Positions 25,713 through 38,939 of a stretch of 64,000 nt of DNA are shown here, one piece after another. The stretch spans positions 47,003,327 to 47,067,326 of the forward strand of contig CM049308.1 of assembly GCA_026874595.1 (NCBI GenBank). Reading direction: 5' to 3'. Position 1 is the stretch's first letter, and every line of letters starts with the position of its first letter. Below the pieces are notes generated by a model. The model ran no database searches. It was not told where the DNA came from and worked only from the letters and a program-made list of their open reading frames with translations. Source of the stretch: Sipunculus nudus. Its lineage: Eukaryota > Annelida > Sipuncula > Golfingiida > Sipunculidae. The position numbers and the translations under genes were made by a program.

Positions 25713-27059
25713 GCATATGTTACGTGTGACTAAACTTTCGTCCGGGTTCGGCACGCAACAAGAACTAAAGAAAGACAAAGTACTCGATAATATTTATAAT
25801 AACAAAATCATTTTATACAAAATGTACCAGATATAAAGGTTTTGTTCTTGTTACATTATATACTGTCCAAGTGAGACACGCATAAGATATGGCTGGATAC
25901 TTAGCCTTAAAAAGGGTGTCTTCAATCCGCAAGACGTCCGAATACGCCTCCTGGGGCTGCAGAGGAGCCTTTCGAGAAACACAGCTGACATTACAATTTC
26001 ATTAGTCCAAAGATATAACACCCAGGGTAATACATCCTGACCAGGCCCGGTGACACTTCTTCATGGTCCATAAATTACGAGCAGCCCGCGCGAATATTCA
26101 AATATGGGGCTTTTATATATTTTCGACGGAGTGATCGTAACAAGTACATCAATAACAAAGTTCAATTAAGAATCAAGTTCCTCTTCTCCTTTGATACAAT
26201 TGACCTGTTGTCCTCCGTGGTCGTTCCGCTACACTGCTCTACGATCGCACGCTTGTGTCACGTAACCTCGATCTCGACCGTACAGTTAGGTGGACCCAGT
26301 CGTCGCGAACAGCTATACTGTTGCGCCATCACAATATGCGGAAAGCACTTCGTTTTTCTTGGCCTTATAGTGCTTTTGACATTACACCACATTTTTCCAC
26401 TTCTCTTTATTCAAGAATTGTTTGTCCCCGCTCCGTGGACATATTTTATCGTAGCCATGTCCTGACTTCAACCAATCTGGTATATACCCATCCACGAACC
26501 ACACCTGTTTTATACGTTGTAATGATTCTGAATGAAAAAACAGTCCACATGCGTCTCTCTACCACAACAAGACCGCGAGAAGGAGCATGAAAGGAGAAAC
26601 ACAGAAGAAACACCGAATTTAAATCTTGATTTCTGAAGTTGCGTGTTGCGGCTACCGGGTGACGTGCATGTTCGCGCCTTGTGCAAGTTTATTTCCACTC
26701 GTATACAGTAGTGAAACGACCTTCAGATGATGGATCACTAAAAATTTCTGCCAATTACCGTGAAATATGAGCGAGATCATGATCCTCACTTTCAGATGTG
26801 TGCGATAGATCACACATCCTAGGGACCTTTCTTAGAGAAAATCTGTCCAAGGTTCCTACCCTCCATATTTTGATGGTACCACCGCTGGTACCCATTTCTG
26901 ATACCGCTGTTAAGGGCCAAATCCACTGGCTATACGGCCGGCCGATTTAGAGGTCGTACGAGTGCCGTGCAAGCAGGGGCGTCAATATGGGGGGGGGGGG
27001 GGGCGGGTATATATACCCCCAAGTTTTTGCCAGAGGGGATGGTCAATGTAATTATCCCC
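25713..27059. other. No gene; possible decayed LTR then unique sequence
   Basis: Holds a minus-strand TATA-like ATATAATG near 25857 and a G13-14 run near 26990-27003. ORFs at 26208-26590 have no recognisable content. Confidence 0.4.
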
Positions 27060-29100
27060 CCACTTTTTAGCGAACCTGTGAGCTTATGCAATAGTGTGGC
27101 GTCGTCCGGCGTCCGTCGTCCGTCGTCTGTACGTTAACCCATACTATCTTGAAAACGGCAAGAGTTGGCATCACGAAATAATATGCAAAAAAATTTGTCA
27201 TCTAAAAAACTCTATCGGATTTTGCTTATTTTTTGGCTAACTGCATTTTCTTAGATTTTATAGGGAAAAAGCTAAAAAAGCTTTAATAATCTTCTTCTCC
27301 GAAACTGTTCAGCCAAATTGTCCAATATTTCACAGAAATGATCCCTTGAACAATCTCTCTCAAGTTTGTTCGAATGGTTTAAGTTCGGTGATTTTTGGCC
27401 GAGTTACAGCAAGTTGAACTTAGTCATCTGTCCAAAAAAGCATACTAAAATTACAATCTCAGAAACAGCTGGAGCTATCATCACCAAATTTTATGCCAAT
27501 GTTGGTCACACGAGTCATATATGAAATTGAGGTATTGGTGGCGCCACCTGCATCGGCCTTTTTCGTACGGGGGTCATCAGTGCCCGTATCATACAGATAG
27601 CTACAAAAAACTTCTTCTCTGAAAACATATGGCCAAATTGATTAATTTCGCACAGAAATGATCTCAGGGTAGTGCTTTCTGAAGTTTGTCCAAATGGTCT
27701 CAGTTCAGTGACTTTTGGCTGAGTTATGGGAAGCTGAATTTAGTCATATGCCATAACAGCCAAGTTTAGCTCAGTGGCTACAAAGATCTTCTTCTCAAAA
27801 ACCACTGGGCCAAATTCTTAAATCTCACACATTAATTATCCTTAGATGTTGATAATTCAAGTTTGTTCAAATGGTTTTGGTTCGGTGATTTTTGGCTGAG
27901 TTATGGGAAGCTTAACTTAGCCATTTTGCTTTATTTTCCCATATGAGTTATGAACCTACAAAACGTTTTTGACTGACGCCACTGAGGCCAATTTGTTTAA
28001 TATTTTACAAGAATAATCCCCTGAATAATTCATATAATAATTGTCTTTTATGGTTCCAAAGAATGAATTTTTGGCTAAATTATAAAGATTGAATTGAGTC
28101 ATTTTACCATATATGTTAGCTGTGTGAAGCAGATACATCTAGCCTGGAACCAGTTTATCAGCATCCGTTGCATCATGCCTCCAGACATTTAGATTTCAGG
28201 TTATCTATGGATAATAATAACAAGAATGTTTTTTAAAAACTTTAAACAAATTTAGATTTGTGATTTTAGAAATTCCTCATGCCAGGCAATGTTTACAATC
28301 ACAGGTATAGGTTAACCCATACTATTTCGAAAACGACTGGAGCTAGCATCATGAAATTTAATGCAAAAAATTAGCCATCTGAAAAAAATCTGTATTTTCT
28401 CAGATTTTATACAAAAAAAAAGTTAAAAAACCTTTAAAAATCTTCTCCGACGAAACGGTCAAGCCAATTTGTTCAATATTTCACAGAAATAATCTTTTAT
28501 ACCATCTCTCTCAAATTTGTTCAATATTTCACAGAAATAATCTTTTATACCATCTCTCTCAACTTTGTTCAAATGGTTTAAGTTCGACGAATTTTGGCCG
28601 AATTACAGGAAGTTGAATCTGAGTCCTCTGTCCAAAAAAGCATACTAAAATGACAATATCAGAAACGGCCAGGGCTATCATCACCAAATTTTATGCCAGT
28701 GTTGGTCACATGAGTCATGTATGAAATTCAGGTATTGGTGGCGCCACCTGCATTGACCTTTTTTTTGTACGGGGGTCATTGGTCATCTGTATATGAACCC
28801 ATAATTTCTTAGGAATAGCAGGAGCTACCATCCCCAGATTTTATGCAATAATCTGTCACATATCAAATGTTGTGGGATTCAGCTTATTTTTTTGCTATCT
28901 GCGTTTACTTGAAGTGGAGTTACATGAATTTGAACAGTCATTTTGCCATGTATGCATACTGACATAGTAATCTCAGAAATGACAGAAGCTAGCATTACCA
29001 AGTATTGTGCAAATGTTGGTCACATGACTCATATTTGAAGTTGCAGATTTTGTGGTGCCACCTTCATTGACTGTTTTTTTTTATGGCAAAAATCTCATAA
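27060..29100 (+). repeat. Dispersed repeat, two diverged direct copies about 1.2 kb apart
   Basis: Copies at about 27130-27590 and 28312-28790 share AACCCATACTAT, CAATATTTCACAGAAAT, TGTCCAAAAAAGCATACTAAAAT, GTTGGTCACA and end with GGTGGCGCCACCTGCAT. The left edge has GTCCGTCGTCCGTCGTC. A third weaker part runs 28800-29100. Inside, a 48-bp unit is tandemly doubled at 28466-28561. Confidence 0.75.
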
Positions 29101-29639
29101 TTTTAGCCTCTTTCAGCTTAAAATGATTATGATGAAACTGTCAAGTTAAATCGTTCAACTTTTCAAAGAGAATTTTCCTAGGACATGGTTCTTTCAATCA
29201 TATCAGAAAAGCTTTTGTTGGTCTTATGGCCATTATTATGTCTATTTCAAACTGAGGACTGCAAAACTGTTCTTCTACAAAATTATTGTTTCAATTATAA
29301 CTTCTGTAACATTGCACAAAAATTATTCTTAGGTGGCCCTTGTTCAAGTTTACTTGAATGATTTTTGGCAGAATTATTAGACCTTTAACAATGAAAGAAC
29401 TGCATCTCTTATTATTCTAGATATTTTGATAAAAAAATTGTGAATATGTCAGCTTGAAAAAAAGCATTTAGCAAAAGTCTTTCAGTATATGTAAACCGAT
29501 TCACCAACACTCCAAGATTGTGTCTGTATCTTTAAATAGGTTGAGAAACTGCCAACTGTTTCAAATTTGGCAACAGATCAAGAGTTCATTCAGTGCAGCC
29601 AGATTTAGGTCAAGAGTTCAATCAGTGCAGCCAAGCACA

Positions 29640-29735
29640 AGGCATGTGATCACCTCATGGGTGACGTGATCACCTCATGGGCGACATGTGAACACCTCAT
29701 GGGCACCATGTGATCACCTCATGGGTGTCATGCCC
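29640..29735 (+). repeat. Short tandem repeat, GTGATCACCTCATGGG unit
   Basis: Four imperfect copies of a unit of about 18-20 bp ending CCTCATGGG, followed by longer direct repeats of GGTCAAGAGTTCACTCAGTGCAG-type sequence to about 30100. Confidence 0.7.
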
Positions 29736-30189
29736 CTCAGGGCAGGGCCCCTGCATGAGCTTATGCAATGGTGTGGCTACTATTTAAGACTTGGCAACAG
29801 GCCAGAGGTCAGTCTCGATCTATTTATAGCTTTGGCAGACTGCCAACTGTATCAGATTAGGCAACAGGTCAAGAGTTCCTTCAGTGCAGCCAGGTATGGG
29901 TCAGGAGTTCACTCAGTGCAGTAGCTGCATTCTATTTATAGTGTTAGCAGACTGCCCACTGCATCAGTTTGGTACCAAAAAAATTCAGCCTTGATCTGTT
30001 TATAGCTTTGGCAGGCTGCCAACTGTGTCAGATTATGCAACAGGTCAAGAGTTCACTCAGTCTAGCCAGGTGCAGGTCATGAGTTCACTCAGTGCAGTAG
30101 CCTGAGCCAGCAAATTCACTCGGGGCAACTGCCTTTCTCATCTTAGCCTGGTCAGCCCCATGCAACAGTCTCAAGGTAATTTTGATGTT

Positions 30190-30560
30190 TTGGCCTGATA
30201 TTTTGACCTGTCTATGTGTCTTTGATAGCTTTCTCGTTCACAAGACAGGTGTCGCCACCTACAATGACTTTTGCACAGTGTATGTGCCTGCTTATTTCTA
30301 CAGAGAAATTTGATATATCAGCCTGAAATTGGGCATATATATACATATCGAATAGCCTTGTCGTATACAAGACTGGTCGTGCCACTTGCAATAATTTTTG
30401 CACGGTGTGTGTCCATGCTTATTTTCAGGAGGGGTATGATATATCAGTCTGAAATTGGGTATATGTATATATCTCTGATAGCTTTGTTGTATACAAGACT
30501 GGTGGTGTCAGCTACAATCGTTTTTGTGTTGTGTGCACCCATGCCAGAATTTCAGCAGTG
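30190..30560 (+). repeat. Three tandem units of about 125 bp
   Basis: Units share GATATATCAG, CTGAAATTGGG, ATAGC, TACAAGACTGGT and a GTCGCCACCT-type core followed by TTTTTGCAC. Related in layout to the units at 34250-34790. Confidence 0.7.
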
Positions 30561-30799
30561 ATGTTTGTGTAATTGTTTCTTATTCAAAATGTTTAGTACT
30601 TGCATTGTTCATATACATGAGAAGTAATGGTCCAGCATTTAAGCATTATACCTGGTGTATTTCGAAATGCACAGGTTCGCATTAGGCCTGTAGGCCTTGT
30701 TAGAGAATGATATTATAACATTGTATGATATTAATGTATTTGTATTTTCTAGCATCATGACCCCACTTTCGTTTACTGCAGCTATGCCTTGTAATGCAA

Positions 30800-31727
30800 A
30801 TATTGGCATAATGTTACATGTCTCTAAGATCTTCTTCCAAGCCAAAAACTGGGTCTCTGTGACCTTTTTCCTTTGAGAAATTAAGAAAAACCTCAATTTT
30901 CTTTTATTAAAGATTTTCGTTTTTACACTTCAGGAATGCTTAATATCAAAACCACTCACTTATTTTCTTCATATTTTCCATAAATAATTGTCTTTATATA
31001 AACTGTACTATAAACAAGATGAATCTTATAATTTTACATTTTTTTCAGCAAGGAGCAGTAACAACAGAGACCCCTCTTCAATACACAGGACTAAGAAACA
31101 AGACAAATCTTATAATTTTAATGTTAAATAAATTCTATTTGTTGAGACTTGGACAATATTCATTTTTTTAAAGAAAAAAATGTTCAGGAGTTTAATTCTA
31201 ATATTCAAATGTGATAAAATATTAGGATAATGTAAGTGCTAACTGACAAGATTTAAGAAGATGTAAATACTTTGTAGCATTTCATTCATATCTCTTTAAG
31301 TTTGCCGGGCCTAGGCGTGAATAACACAGTTAAACTTAGTTTTAAAATCAGGAATATTGGTCAATCTTTGTGGGATTAATTTTTAACTCATATGGCCATA
31401 TATTTAACTTTTGAAAACTTAATTACCTTCGAATATTATGTGTTTATGAAATGTAACTTTTATATGACACTTACCGTTGGCCCATTTTTTCCCTTGGTGT
31501 ATCACTAAATGGTTTCAGGCCAAAGGTTTCATTTATTACACTGTGCATATACTTTAGCTCATGTCCATTATTCTATAGTTTACAGAGTTTCTTTATAGCT
31601 GTACCATTTTCTCCTAGCTTTTCAAATGGTAATATACATAAAAAAAAACAAAAGAAATAAAAATATTTTGCAGTGACTAATATTTTCCAAAATTCAGCTG
31701 AGCGATGTGATCCAAAGGTCCCTTGTT
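30800..31727 (+). repeat. 3' portion of a Helentron-like element
   Basis: Matches 45800-47600 in order (CATAATGTTA, CAAGATC, AAAACTGGGTCT, CCTTTGAGAAATTAAG, AATATCAAAACCACTCA) and ends with TTCAGCTGAGCGATGTGATC then AAAGGTCCCTTGTTT, the terminal motif of this family. Confidence 0.65.
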
Positions 31728-32452
31728 TGTTAACAAATAATTATAATTTATTCTTAAAACAATCCTAACATTACAACTACTAAATCAATACAATTACACA
31801 GTATCACAACAGTATAACAGTAAATCAATACAATTACACAGTATAATAAATAAAGTGTACAGTACCTGGATACCACCACTGTCACAGCGACAACAAGTCC
31901 TTTAAAACGTATAATCCAGATGAACAGTTCACATAAATCTTCCCAGAGAATAATAGCCCAATTCAATCACAAAATCAATATGCTGTAATCCAAAGTGAAG
32001 TTCTTGTAATAATCCCGAAAGCAAACTGGAGACAGGCCGCACTTAATCTGCATAGAGTTCATAGAATCCCTGACACTACTGCAATTTATCGGATAGGTCC
32101 CAAAACTGACTCACACTCTTCCGTGTCCGCTGGAATATTTCTCCCCCTAACTCCTCGGCTCTAAAACACAGCCCCTATTGAAAACTTTTTAATCCAAAAA
32201 TTCTAGAAACTTCTATTTCACGGACAACCGAAAGAACCCAACAATACATAATACACACGCCCAAAGAACATTACAAGACGCGCTAATAGAGCGCGAAAAG
32301 CCCAGAAAGTTCCAGATTAGCATGAGCGCTGTGTTTCAACACGTCAGACCCCAAACGTGGGCAGGCCCGGCTCGCGTGTCTCCCATGGCAACGGACAATG
32401 CTAGCGCTACACAGACACATGCAAGACTGCTGCACACAATAAAAAGGGACAC
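31728..32452 (-). mobile_element. LTR-like segment (solo LTR or fragment) with a heat-shock element
   Basis: On the minus strand it starts about TGTCCCTTTTTATTG and ends AATTATTTGTTAACA, with a TTCnnGAAnnTTC element (32201-32213) 26 bp before an AATAGGGG string. The same order (heat-shock element, then AATAGGG) occurs in the LTR-like insertion at 43.4-44.2 kb, suggesting related families. Boundaries and target duplication are not secure. Confidence 0.4.
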
Positions 32453-33536
32453 TTGTGACAACAGTGCCTCAGAATCAGACAGTTTTCTTTGCCAACCTTC
32501 TACAGTCCATGGGCTAGAAAGTGAACCCCTTTCCTAAACCCCGTAAGGACTTATAGCGACCCCCCTAGTTTTCTTACTTGAACTGTCCTTCACTCATTTT
32601 CAGGTGTTTTCAAATATAAAAATGCTGCAAACACTCGGAAAATAAACTTTTCTTACAAACCGCGTGCTCAATTTGAAAACTGTTTTTCTTGCACGTCTTT
32701 CCATTGGTTTATGGACCATTACTTTCTTATCAAACGTCATAACTGCATACTTTTGGCATCAATGGAATCAGAAGAACATTAACTACATAACTGGCTCTAA
32801 AGAAGTAACATATGTACATTCTTGGGCCACCTTAGTACCCCCTACCCTTTAATTTATGAAAAACTTGGCCTTTTTTCAGATATTCTGGTTACCAAAGGCA
32901 TATTTTACGATTTAGTCATATCCTTGGTTCTGAATATGTTTAAAACATCTTTCAGCACAAATGTATATTCATATTTAACATTAAGTTTCCAAATTATACA
33001 GACAAGGCACATGTATACAATCATGGACAAGCAAGTCAAATATGTTCAGAAATACCGTCGGCTTTATAGTTTTTGCAAATCTCAATATATCAGCAAGATC
33101 TTGCATGGTATCATAGGATCTGTAGAATATTCCTATTTCAACGATAACAAAAAAATGATCATATGCATGAGAACAACAAGAAGCTATGTGCATATATGTT
33201 ACCTCCTACCCCTAATACATAAGGTAGTTTACATTATAACCTTTTAAGGCCATGTTTTTTTAACAAACTTTATTCCAAAATCTTAATATACAGTACTAAA
33301 TATAAAACCTTTTCTCTGACAAGGCATATCATATCTCAGTCAATTAAACATTTTAATACTGACCACTTCTCCAATAGATGTTGCGTTTTGTTATTATTCT
33401 TTGCGATAATTAATTCAATCTTCATGTAATGCTTTAAATATTGTTCAAATCCTGTTATCGTTACTTTAATATCGTTACACCTGCATCTATAAATATATCT
33501 TTTATCAATAACAAATATATAATTTTCCATATATCT
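32453..33536. other. No recognised gene or repeat
   Basis: AT-rich. An ORF at 32822-33247 is open for 141 codons, hydrophobic and Tyr/Ile-rich as expected of random AT-rich DNA. Confidence 0.4.
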
Positions 33537-33971
33537 TCAATAACACTCCAAGAAAAACTGTGCTTTATCAAGGTGAAAATTATTTACTTTCAACCTATTA
33601 TAGCACCAAATTTCTATTGCTAACCAAAATTCTTTAATCAATTCACAATCCCGAAATAGATGCACTATATTTTCTACGTCAGTTTTACAAAAAGTACATT
33701 TGTTATCATTTAGGAATTTCCACTTCTCTAGCCAACAATTAGTAGCCAGAATATTCTGCAGAACTTTATACTGAAAAACCTGTTTTTTAACATCTTGAAA
33801 CACACTTTGAGACCAATTATAACCCTCTCTATTAAGAAATTTATTAATTCTTGGCGGTTTCCAAATTGCCAAGCAAATTTCATTTTTTATGCACTGATAC
33901 ACTTGTTTTGAAGTGATTTGATGTAATACGTAGTGTTTACTAAAGTAACATGGAAGTATGGGTTCATCCAA
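33537..33971 (-). pseudogene. LINE reverse-transcriptase C-terminal fragment with zinc-binding (zf-RVT) motif
   Basis: 144 codons. Contains KQVFQYKVLQNILATNCWL followed by CTFCKTDVENIVHLFRDC, the Cys-Cys-His-Cys box found after the reverse transcriptase domain of non-LTR retrotransposons. Only the 3' end of ORF2 is present, as expected from 5' truncation; no poly-A tail or target duplication is visible. Confidence 0.8.
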
Positions 33972-34249
33972 ATATTCCTTTCCTATTTTTCATTTCTTAA
34001 TTTAATGGAACCAATGACATTAATGAATACCATTAAAAAAAGAATCTCTCATGCAAGCCACTTGCTTTCCAATATTCAAAAGTTCTTTCCAACAAATCAT
34101 TCTATTATAGATCTTAGCAATTCTGTTCATCCATATTATTTGATTCCATCATTTTTGTTCTCTAAAGAAAGCTGCTCTGATGACCTGAACACTTCGTATA
34201 ATTTGGCCATGCGTCTATGTTTACACATTAAACCACATATCTTCGGATT
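33972..34249. other. No recognised feature
   Basis: AT-rich, short random ORFs only. Confidence 0.3.
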
Positions 34250-34790
34250 CGTTTGACCGATCAGGCTGAAATTTTGCACCAGTGTAGCTTTTGGGTAGCT
34301 TTATATCATACAGATAACTGGAGCCGCCACCTACAACCATTTTTGCGCAGTGTCGATCTGTTCGTCTGCCTCGGGTAAAAATCACTTTTACCTCTGCAGT
34401 GGTTTGACTAATTCACCTGAAATTTGGCATGCGTATACATCCTGGATAGCTTTCTTTATTTTTGACAAATGGCGCCACCTACATTCATGTTCAAGCTGCA
34501 GATATCTATGGTAAGATCTCTAGACTGGTTTGACATATCTTCCTGAAATTTTGCTTGTGTTAAGATCTCGCACAGCTCTTTATCACACGCGAAACTGGTG
34601 GCGCCACTTGCAACCATTTTTGCACAGCGTTCATCTGTTCGTCTGCCTTTGGTTAAAATCACTCATATCTCTGCAGTGGTTTGACTTATTCACCTGAGTT
34701 TTGCATGCATATACATCCTGGATAGCTTTCTTGATTTTATGACAGGTGGCGCCACCTATAAATTATGTTTACGTGGCAGACATCTATGCT
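34250..34790 (+). repeat. Four tandem units of about 130-150 bp with GGCGCCAC core
   Basis: Palindromic cores at about 34325, 34470, 34597 and 34744 (AGGTGGCGCCACCT at the last). Units share CACCTGAAATTT, GCATACATCCTGGATAGCTTTCTT and CATTTTTGC. Alternate units match best, so a two-unit higher-order period is likely. Confidence 0.75.
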
Positions 34791-35625
34791 AATATGTAAC
34801 ACATCTCACTCTATTTCCCCTTGCCACTCAAACCATGCCTCACTTCACCCGTCCTACTCTGATTTCAACGGATACACGTAGTCGCTTGTCGACTACCCGT
34901 ATTCTATAGTTGATAAAAATGTATGAACCTAAAAATGCAACAATATAAAAAAATTACTTAGATGGCACTCCCTACCCTCATGTATAGAATAAGGGGTCTT
35001 TTTTCCAGCTTCCTTGAACTTCACAATGTGAAAGTGTTATTAATTTATGCAGTACTATTCAATTAACTGAAAACTTGTGTTGTAAGTAATTGAGACTGAG
35101 ACACACAGGCTTCTTTAAGTGTTTATATAAATATCTTAAATGACTGATTGAAGTGACGAATACCAGCTTTACCAAAATTAACCATCTTTACCAACATTAT
35201 AGTGTTTTTTGTTTCATAACTTCAAGTACAAAAAACAATAACATACATGGTCTTGGTTTCACTTGATTTCTTCAACACTGAAATTTTAAGATAATGTTCA
35301 TTATTCCCAGAATAAAGATAACATGACGTAATTTATATATTTAAGCACTGTTCATTGTTTCTTAGTGCATTGCCCTTTATATAGTTATCTATTTTAAGTC
35401 TTGCATCTTAAAATGTCAACAATTCACCTGTACCTCCTTTATTTTTTTACCTATTTGTATTCGTATAAGCTTTCATTGATCTTGTCTCTGACAATTTTGC
35501 ATCTGAATTTTCAATTTTCCAAATTAACTGCTCCAAAAATGCCATTTGATCAACATCAAATCCTGGCCATTGGCGGCGAAACCAAATTTTCATTAGGGGG
35601 GGGGGATAGTAAATAGTATAGACCA

Positions 35626-35628
<3 letters not shown>
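34791..35628. other. No recognised feature
   Basis: AT-rich with a G9 run at about 35596. Confidence 0.3.

Positions 35629-35695
<67 letters not shown>
35629..35695. repeat. (TA)n microsatellite, about 33 units
   Basis: Uninterrupted TATATA run. Confidence 0.95.
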
Positions 35696-35698
<3 letters not shown>

Positions 35699-35734
35699 GG
35701 CCGTAGCCTGACCCTATGGGGGTGGGGAGCAGTA

Positions 35735-36026
35735 AGCGTCAAGCGTCAAATCCGGAAAAAGTCCCTCCACTCTATTTATCAATGACGAAACAGACTAAAG
35801 CGCGCGTCACGCGCACGTCACGCGTCAAGTGTCACCGGCGCTCCTGGAGCGATTTTTGTTGCCTGACGCGCTTGCCGCGTGGGGATTCATGATAATGACT
35901 TATCTAAAGAGAGGGTTTTCCCTCCCAAGAATCCGCATTCTTTATAAAACTGCGGTCGAAAAATATGTTATAATACATTGATTGAACTATAATTATTGAT
36001 TTGTATCTGGATAGAAAACGTGCAAC
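35735..36026 (+). repeat. Direct repeat, copy 1 of about 290 bp
   Basis: Matches 37149-37434 closely: GTCCCTCCACTCTATTTATC, GCTCCTGGAGCGATTTTTG, GAGAGGGTTTTCCCTCCCAAGAA and GTATCTGGATAGAAAACGTG occur in the same order in both copies. Confidence 0.85.
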
Positions 36027-36154
36027 AAAGCAACACAAATATATAAATATCGTTAAGAATAGTGACTGAGTTCTGTCATATTTAGAACATGTTTGGTCAC
36101 AAACAGATACATATTTGTATACAATTTATCCAATCAAAAATTAATATTTTACAA

Positions 36155-36318
36155 AGATAAACAAAAAATACAATAAGTGCTTGGTTAATACCATTAAATC
36201 TGACGCGTGTCGTGCGCGTTGTAGCCGCGTTAGTGTGTTTTGCATTTGTCGCGAGCCGCGCGCGGGGCGCACGCATGATGCTTGACACGCGCGTAACGCG
36301 CGCGTTAGTGTGTTTTGG
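36155..36318 (-). repeat. CGCG-rich dispersed repeat, minus orientation
   Basis: On the minus strand reads AAAACACACTAACGCGCGCG, later GTCAGATTTAATGGTATTAA and CCAAGCACTTATTG; the same order occurs on the plus strand at 60070-60195. The CACTAACGCGCGCGT block also recurs at 37132-37166 in opposite orientation, so this may be a terminal inverted repeat of a MITE. Confidence 0.65.
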
Positions 36319-36889
36319 GTTTAGGTGGACTGTAGAACAATAATGCTCAATAAATGTTGTCCCTGTTTAACGATCAAGTGATGTTATTAATCGAGGTCTT
36401 TGTGAACTAATAAACAGTTTATGAATAATCATTCTGTTATTCCATGATGTCCCTTATAATATCGTCTACTTTCACTTAACCATCAGTGAACATCATTGCT
36501 CAACCAAGGGACTGACCTGTAAGGTGAGTTTCTTAAGGAAAGTTTTAATTCGTCATATCCAAAGACCATATATTTTAATAATTCAAGCCAATGAAGCAAA
36601 ATACACCAAAATATTGTTAATGCTGTTTTTTTCTGATACCGTAAAATATTTGTGACTTCACACTTATTTGTTTCACAATGATATGATTTATAGAAGATTT
36701 TGAAGAAGTCTGTCGGCAAAAGTCTCAGTTATTTACAATACAGGTTATGTTCTGTTTATGGAGTAATACAGCTTCGACCATTTTTCCAAGTTGTGAGGAT
36801 CCAGGAAGTTCAGGGTTCAAACCATGTTATTGATATTGAATGAGTAGAGAGTATCAATACTCTTATCTTTTTTTTAATTTTTTTTAGCT
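36319..36889. other. No recognised feature
   Basis: AT-rich, random short ORFs. Confidence 0.3.
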
Positions 36890-37135
36890 GATCTGACTAG
36901 AAGTCGCGCTTTGTCCGTCGTCCGTCCGGCCGTCTGTCTGTCTGACCGACCGGCACAAATCGTAACCGCTGACCCTAGAAACCTGTAACTAAATATCCTT
37001 GGAGGTCAATGAAAAATTTCCATAGAAACCTCAAATTAGGTCACTGCAACCTAAATCCTCCGAGCTATGGGGCTTGTAAATGCCCCCCCCCCCCGAATAA
37101 TAAAAAAATTAATACAAAGTATCTTGAGCCAAAAA
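36890..37135 (+). repeat. 5' fragment of the 343-bp-unit Helentron-like family
   Basis: TTTAGCTGATCTGAC, then GTCCGTCGTCCGTCCGGCCG and GGCACAAATCGTAACCGCTG followed by a diverged unit up to GAATAATAAAAAAATT. Confidence 0.6.
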
Positions 37136-37148
37136 CACACTAACGCGC

Positions 37149-37434
37149 GCGTCACGCGTCAAGCGTCACATCTCGAAAAAGTCCCTCCACTCTATTTATC
37201 AATGACAAAACAGACTAACGCGCAAGTCACGCGTCAAGTGTCAGCTGTCGCTCCTGGAGCGATTTTTGATGCGTGACGCGGGCTTGTCGCGTGGGGATTC
37301 CTAATAATGACTTATCTAAAGAGAGGGTTTTCCCTCCCAAGAACTCGCATTCTATATAAAACTGCGGTCGAAACATATGTTATAATTCATTGAACTATAA
37401 TTATTGATTTGTATCTGGATAGAAAACGTGCAAC
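37149..37434 (+). repeat. Direct repeat, copy 2 of about 290 bp
   Basis: Pairs with 35735-36026; the two differ by scattered substitutions and small indels. Confidence 0.85.
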
Positions 37435-38939
37435 ATGGATTGTCATGAAATTTGCCATGAATATCGACCAAGGCAAGTTTTGTCAGTTACTAAAAAAAGG
37501 TGGCGCCATCTGTATTTTTTTGCGAAAATAATTTCTATAACTTTTTACTAAAAAAATGACAGCAGTCATGTCAGTTTCTCAGCTGTGGTTTCATCCAGTG
37601 TTCTGAAAACTGGTGTGTTTATTGATCGTTGGTGGATATCATATAGTAATCACCCTGTATAAGTCCGTCTGTTCGTCTCTTTGTCTGTCTGTCCATCTAT
37701 CCATCCACACAAATTTGTTTCCAGATGACAACTCAAGGTTGGACTGACATATGGATTTTATACTTGATAAATTTGTGGCCCACCACTAAAGCAAGAACCC
37801 TCATGATTTTAGGGTAATGGTCACGGGACCCATTTATTTTTGTAGATAATGGCTACATTCTAAGCCAAGCTTTTCATCCCAAACCTTCCATCTTGCTCTT
37901 ATAGCAGACCTGCCAGACTATTTATAAGAATATTAATATGGGGTCACAAGGTCAAGGTCACACGGTCCATCCGTCCACAAATTAGTTTCCAGATGATAAC
38001 TCTAGTTTGGTTAGATAGATTGGCTTCAAACTTGATTTTTGTATGACCCATCATTTAAGAAAGAAACATTTTGATTTTCGGGTTCCTGAAGTAAAAGGTG
38101 GTGATCACAGGAGCCATATCTTTAAAAGCATTCACGTGACCTGACGGACGCTACGTGGGAGGTCCTGGGTTATGCGCCGGACTTAAACCGCATCACGCAT
38201 TAAGCGGCAAAGAAGTGCTTAAGTATTAGAAAGTTTATTACAAATTCCAGCAGTTTAGCTACTCTTTATATGTACATAGGAAAATAAATATAAGATAGTA
38301 TCGTGTGGCGAACCGTTCACGAGGTACGTGACATGTCTGGATATAACAAAATATGATCAAAAACACATTTGACAAATGAGCAATAATCAGAATTGCTGTG
38401 ATTTCATGGTTCATCATACGTCCTTTTAAGTGAACTGCTGCGGAGGCGAAGAAAATGACGAGTTTGTTTTTTAAACATCAAATACCTCCTTTGTGTGCTA
38501 TATTTCGTACAACCGCTCGAGCTGACAGTCCCCTCATATGGGCGCAACCATGTTGTTTACGATAGGCTAGCTCGTTGCCAGTTGACCGAGACCGATAAGT
38601 AGTCCGACTACCCCCTGCATGGTGTCAGAGAGGTCTTTACCGTAAGGTTAATGGTCGATTGTAGGAAGTGCTTTAAAAGGATTGTGGATGCACAGTAAAT
38701 CAAACTTTTCATCAGAAACTTACCATCTATCACACATGGCGTACCTGCCCAGAGTGGAAGAAATATGTAGATTTTGAGGTTACCTGGTCAGAGGTAAAGG
38801 TCACTGGGTCCACTTTTTTTTTTAAGATTATTACGATAATCTAAATGCTGTTAGTTCAAGGATAGTAACTTCTCTGATTTGTTTGTCACAAGGTCATTAG
38901 TTAAGGTCTCAGGGCCCACATTTTAAAAAAACCTCTGAG
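37435..38939. other. No gene; scattered repeat debris
   Basis: Has another GGTGGCGCCATC core (37499) and GTCCGTCTGTTCGTC runs, then AT-rich sequence without recognisable ORFs. Confidence 0.35.
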
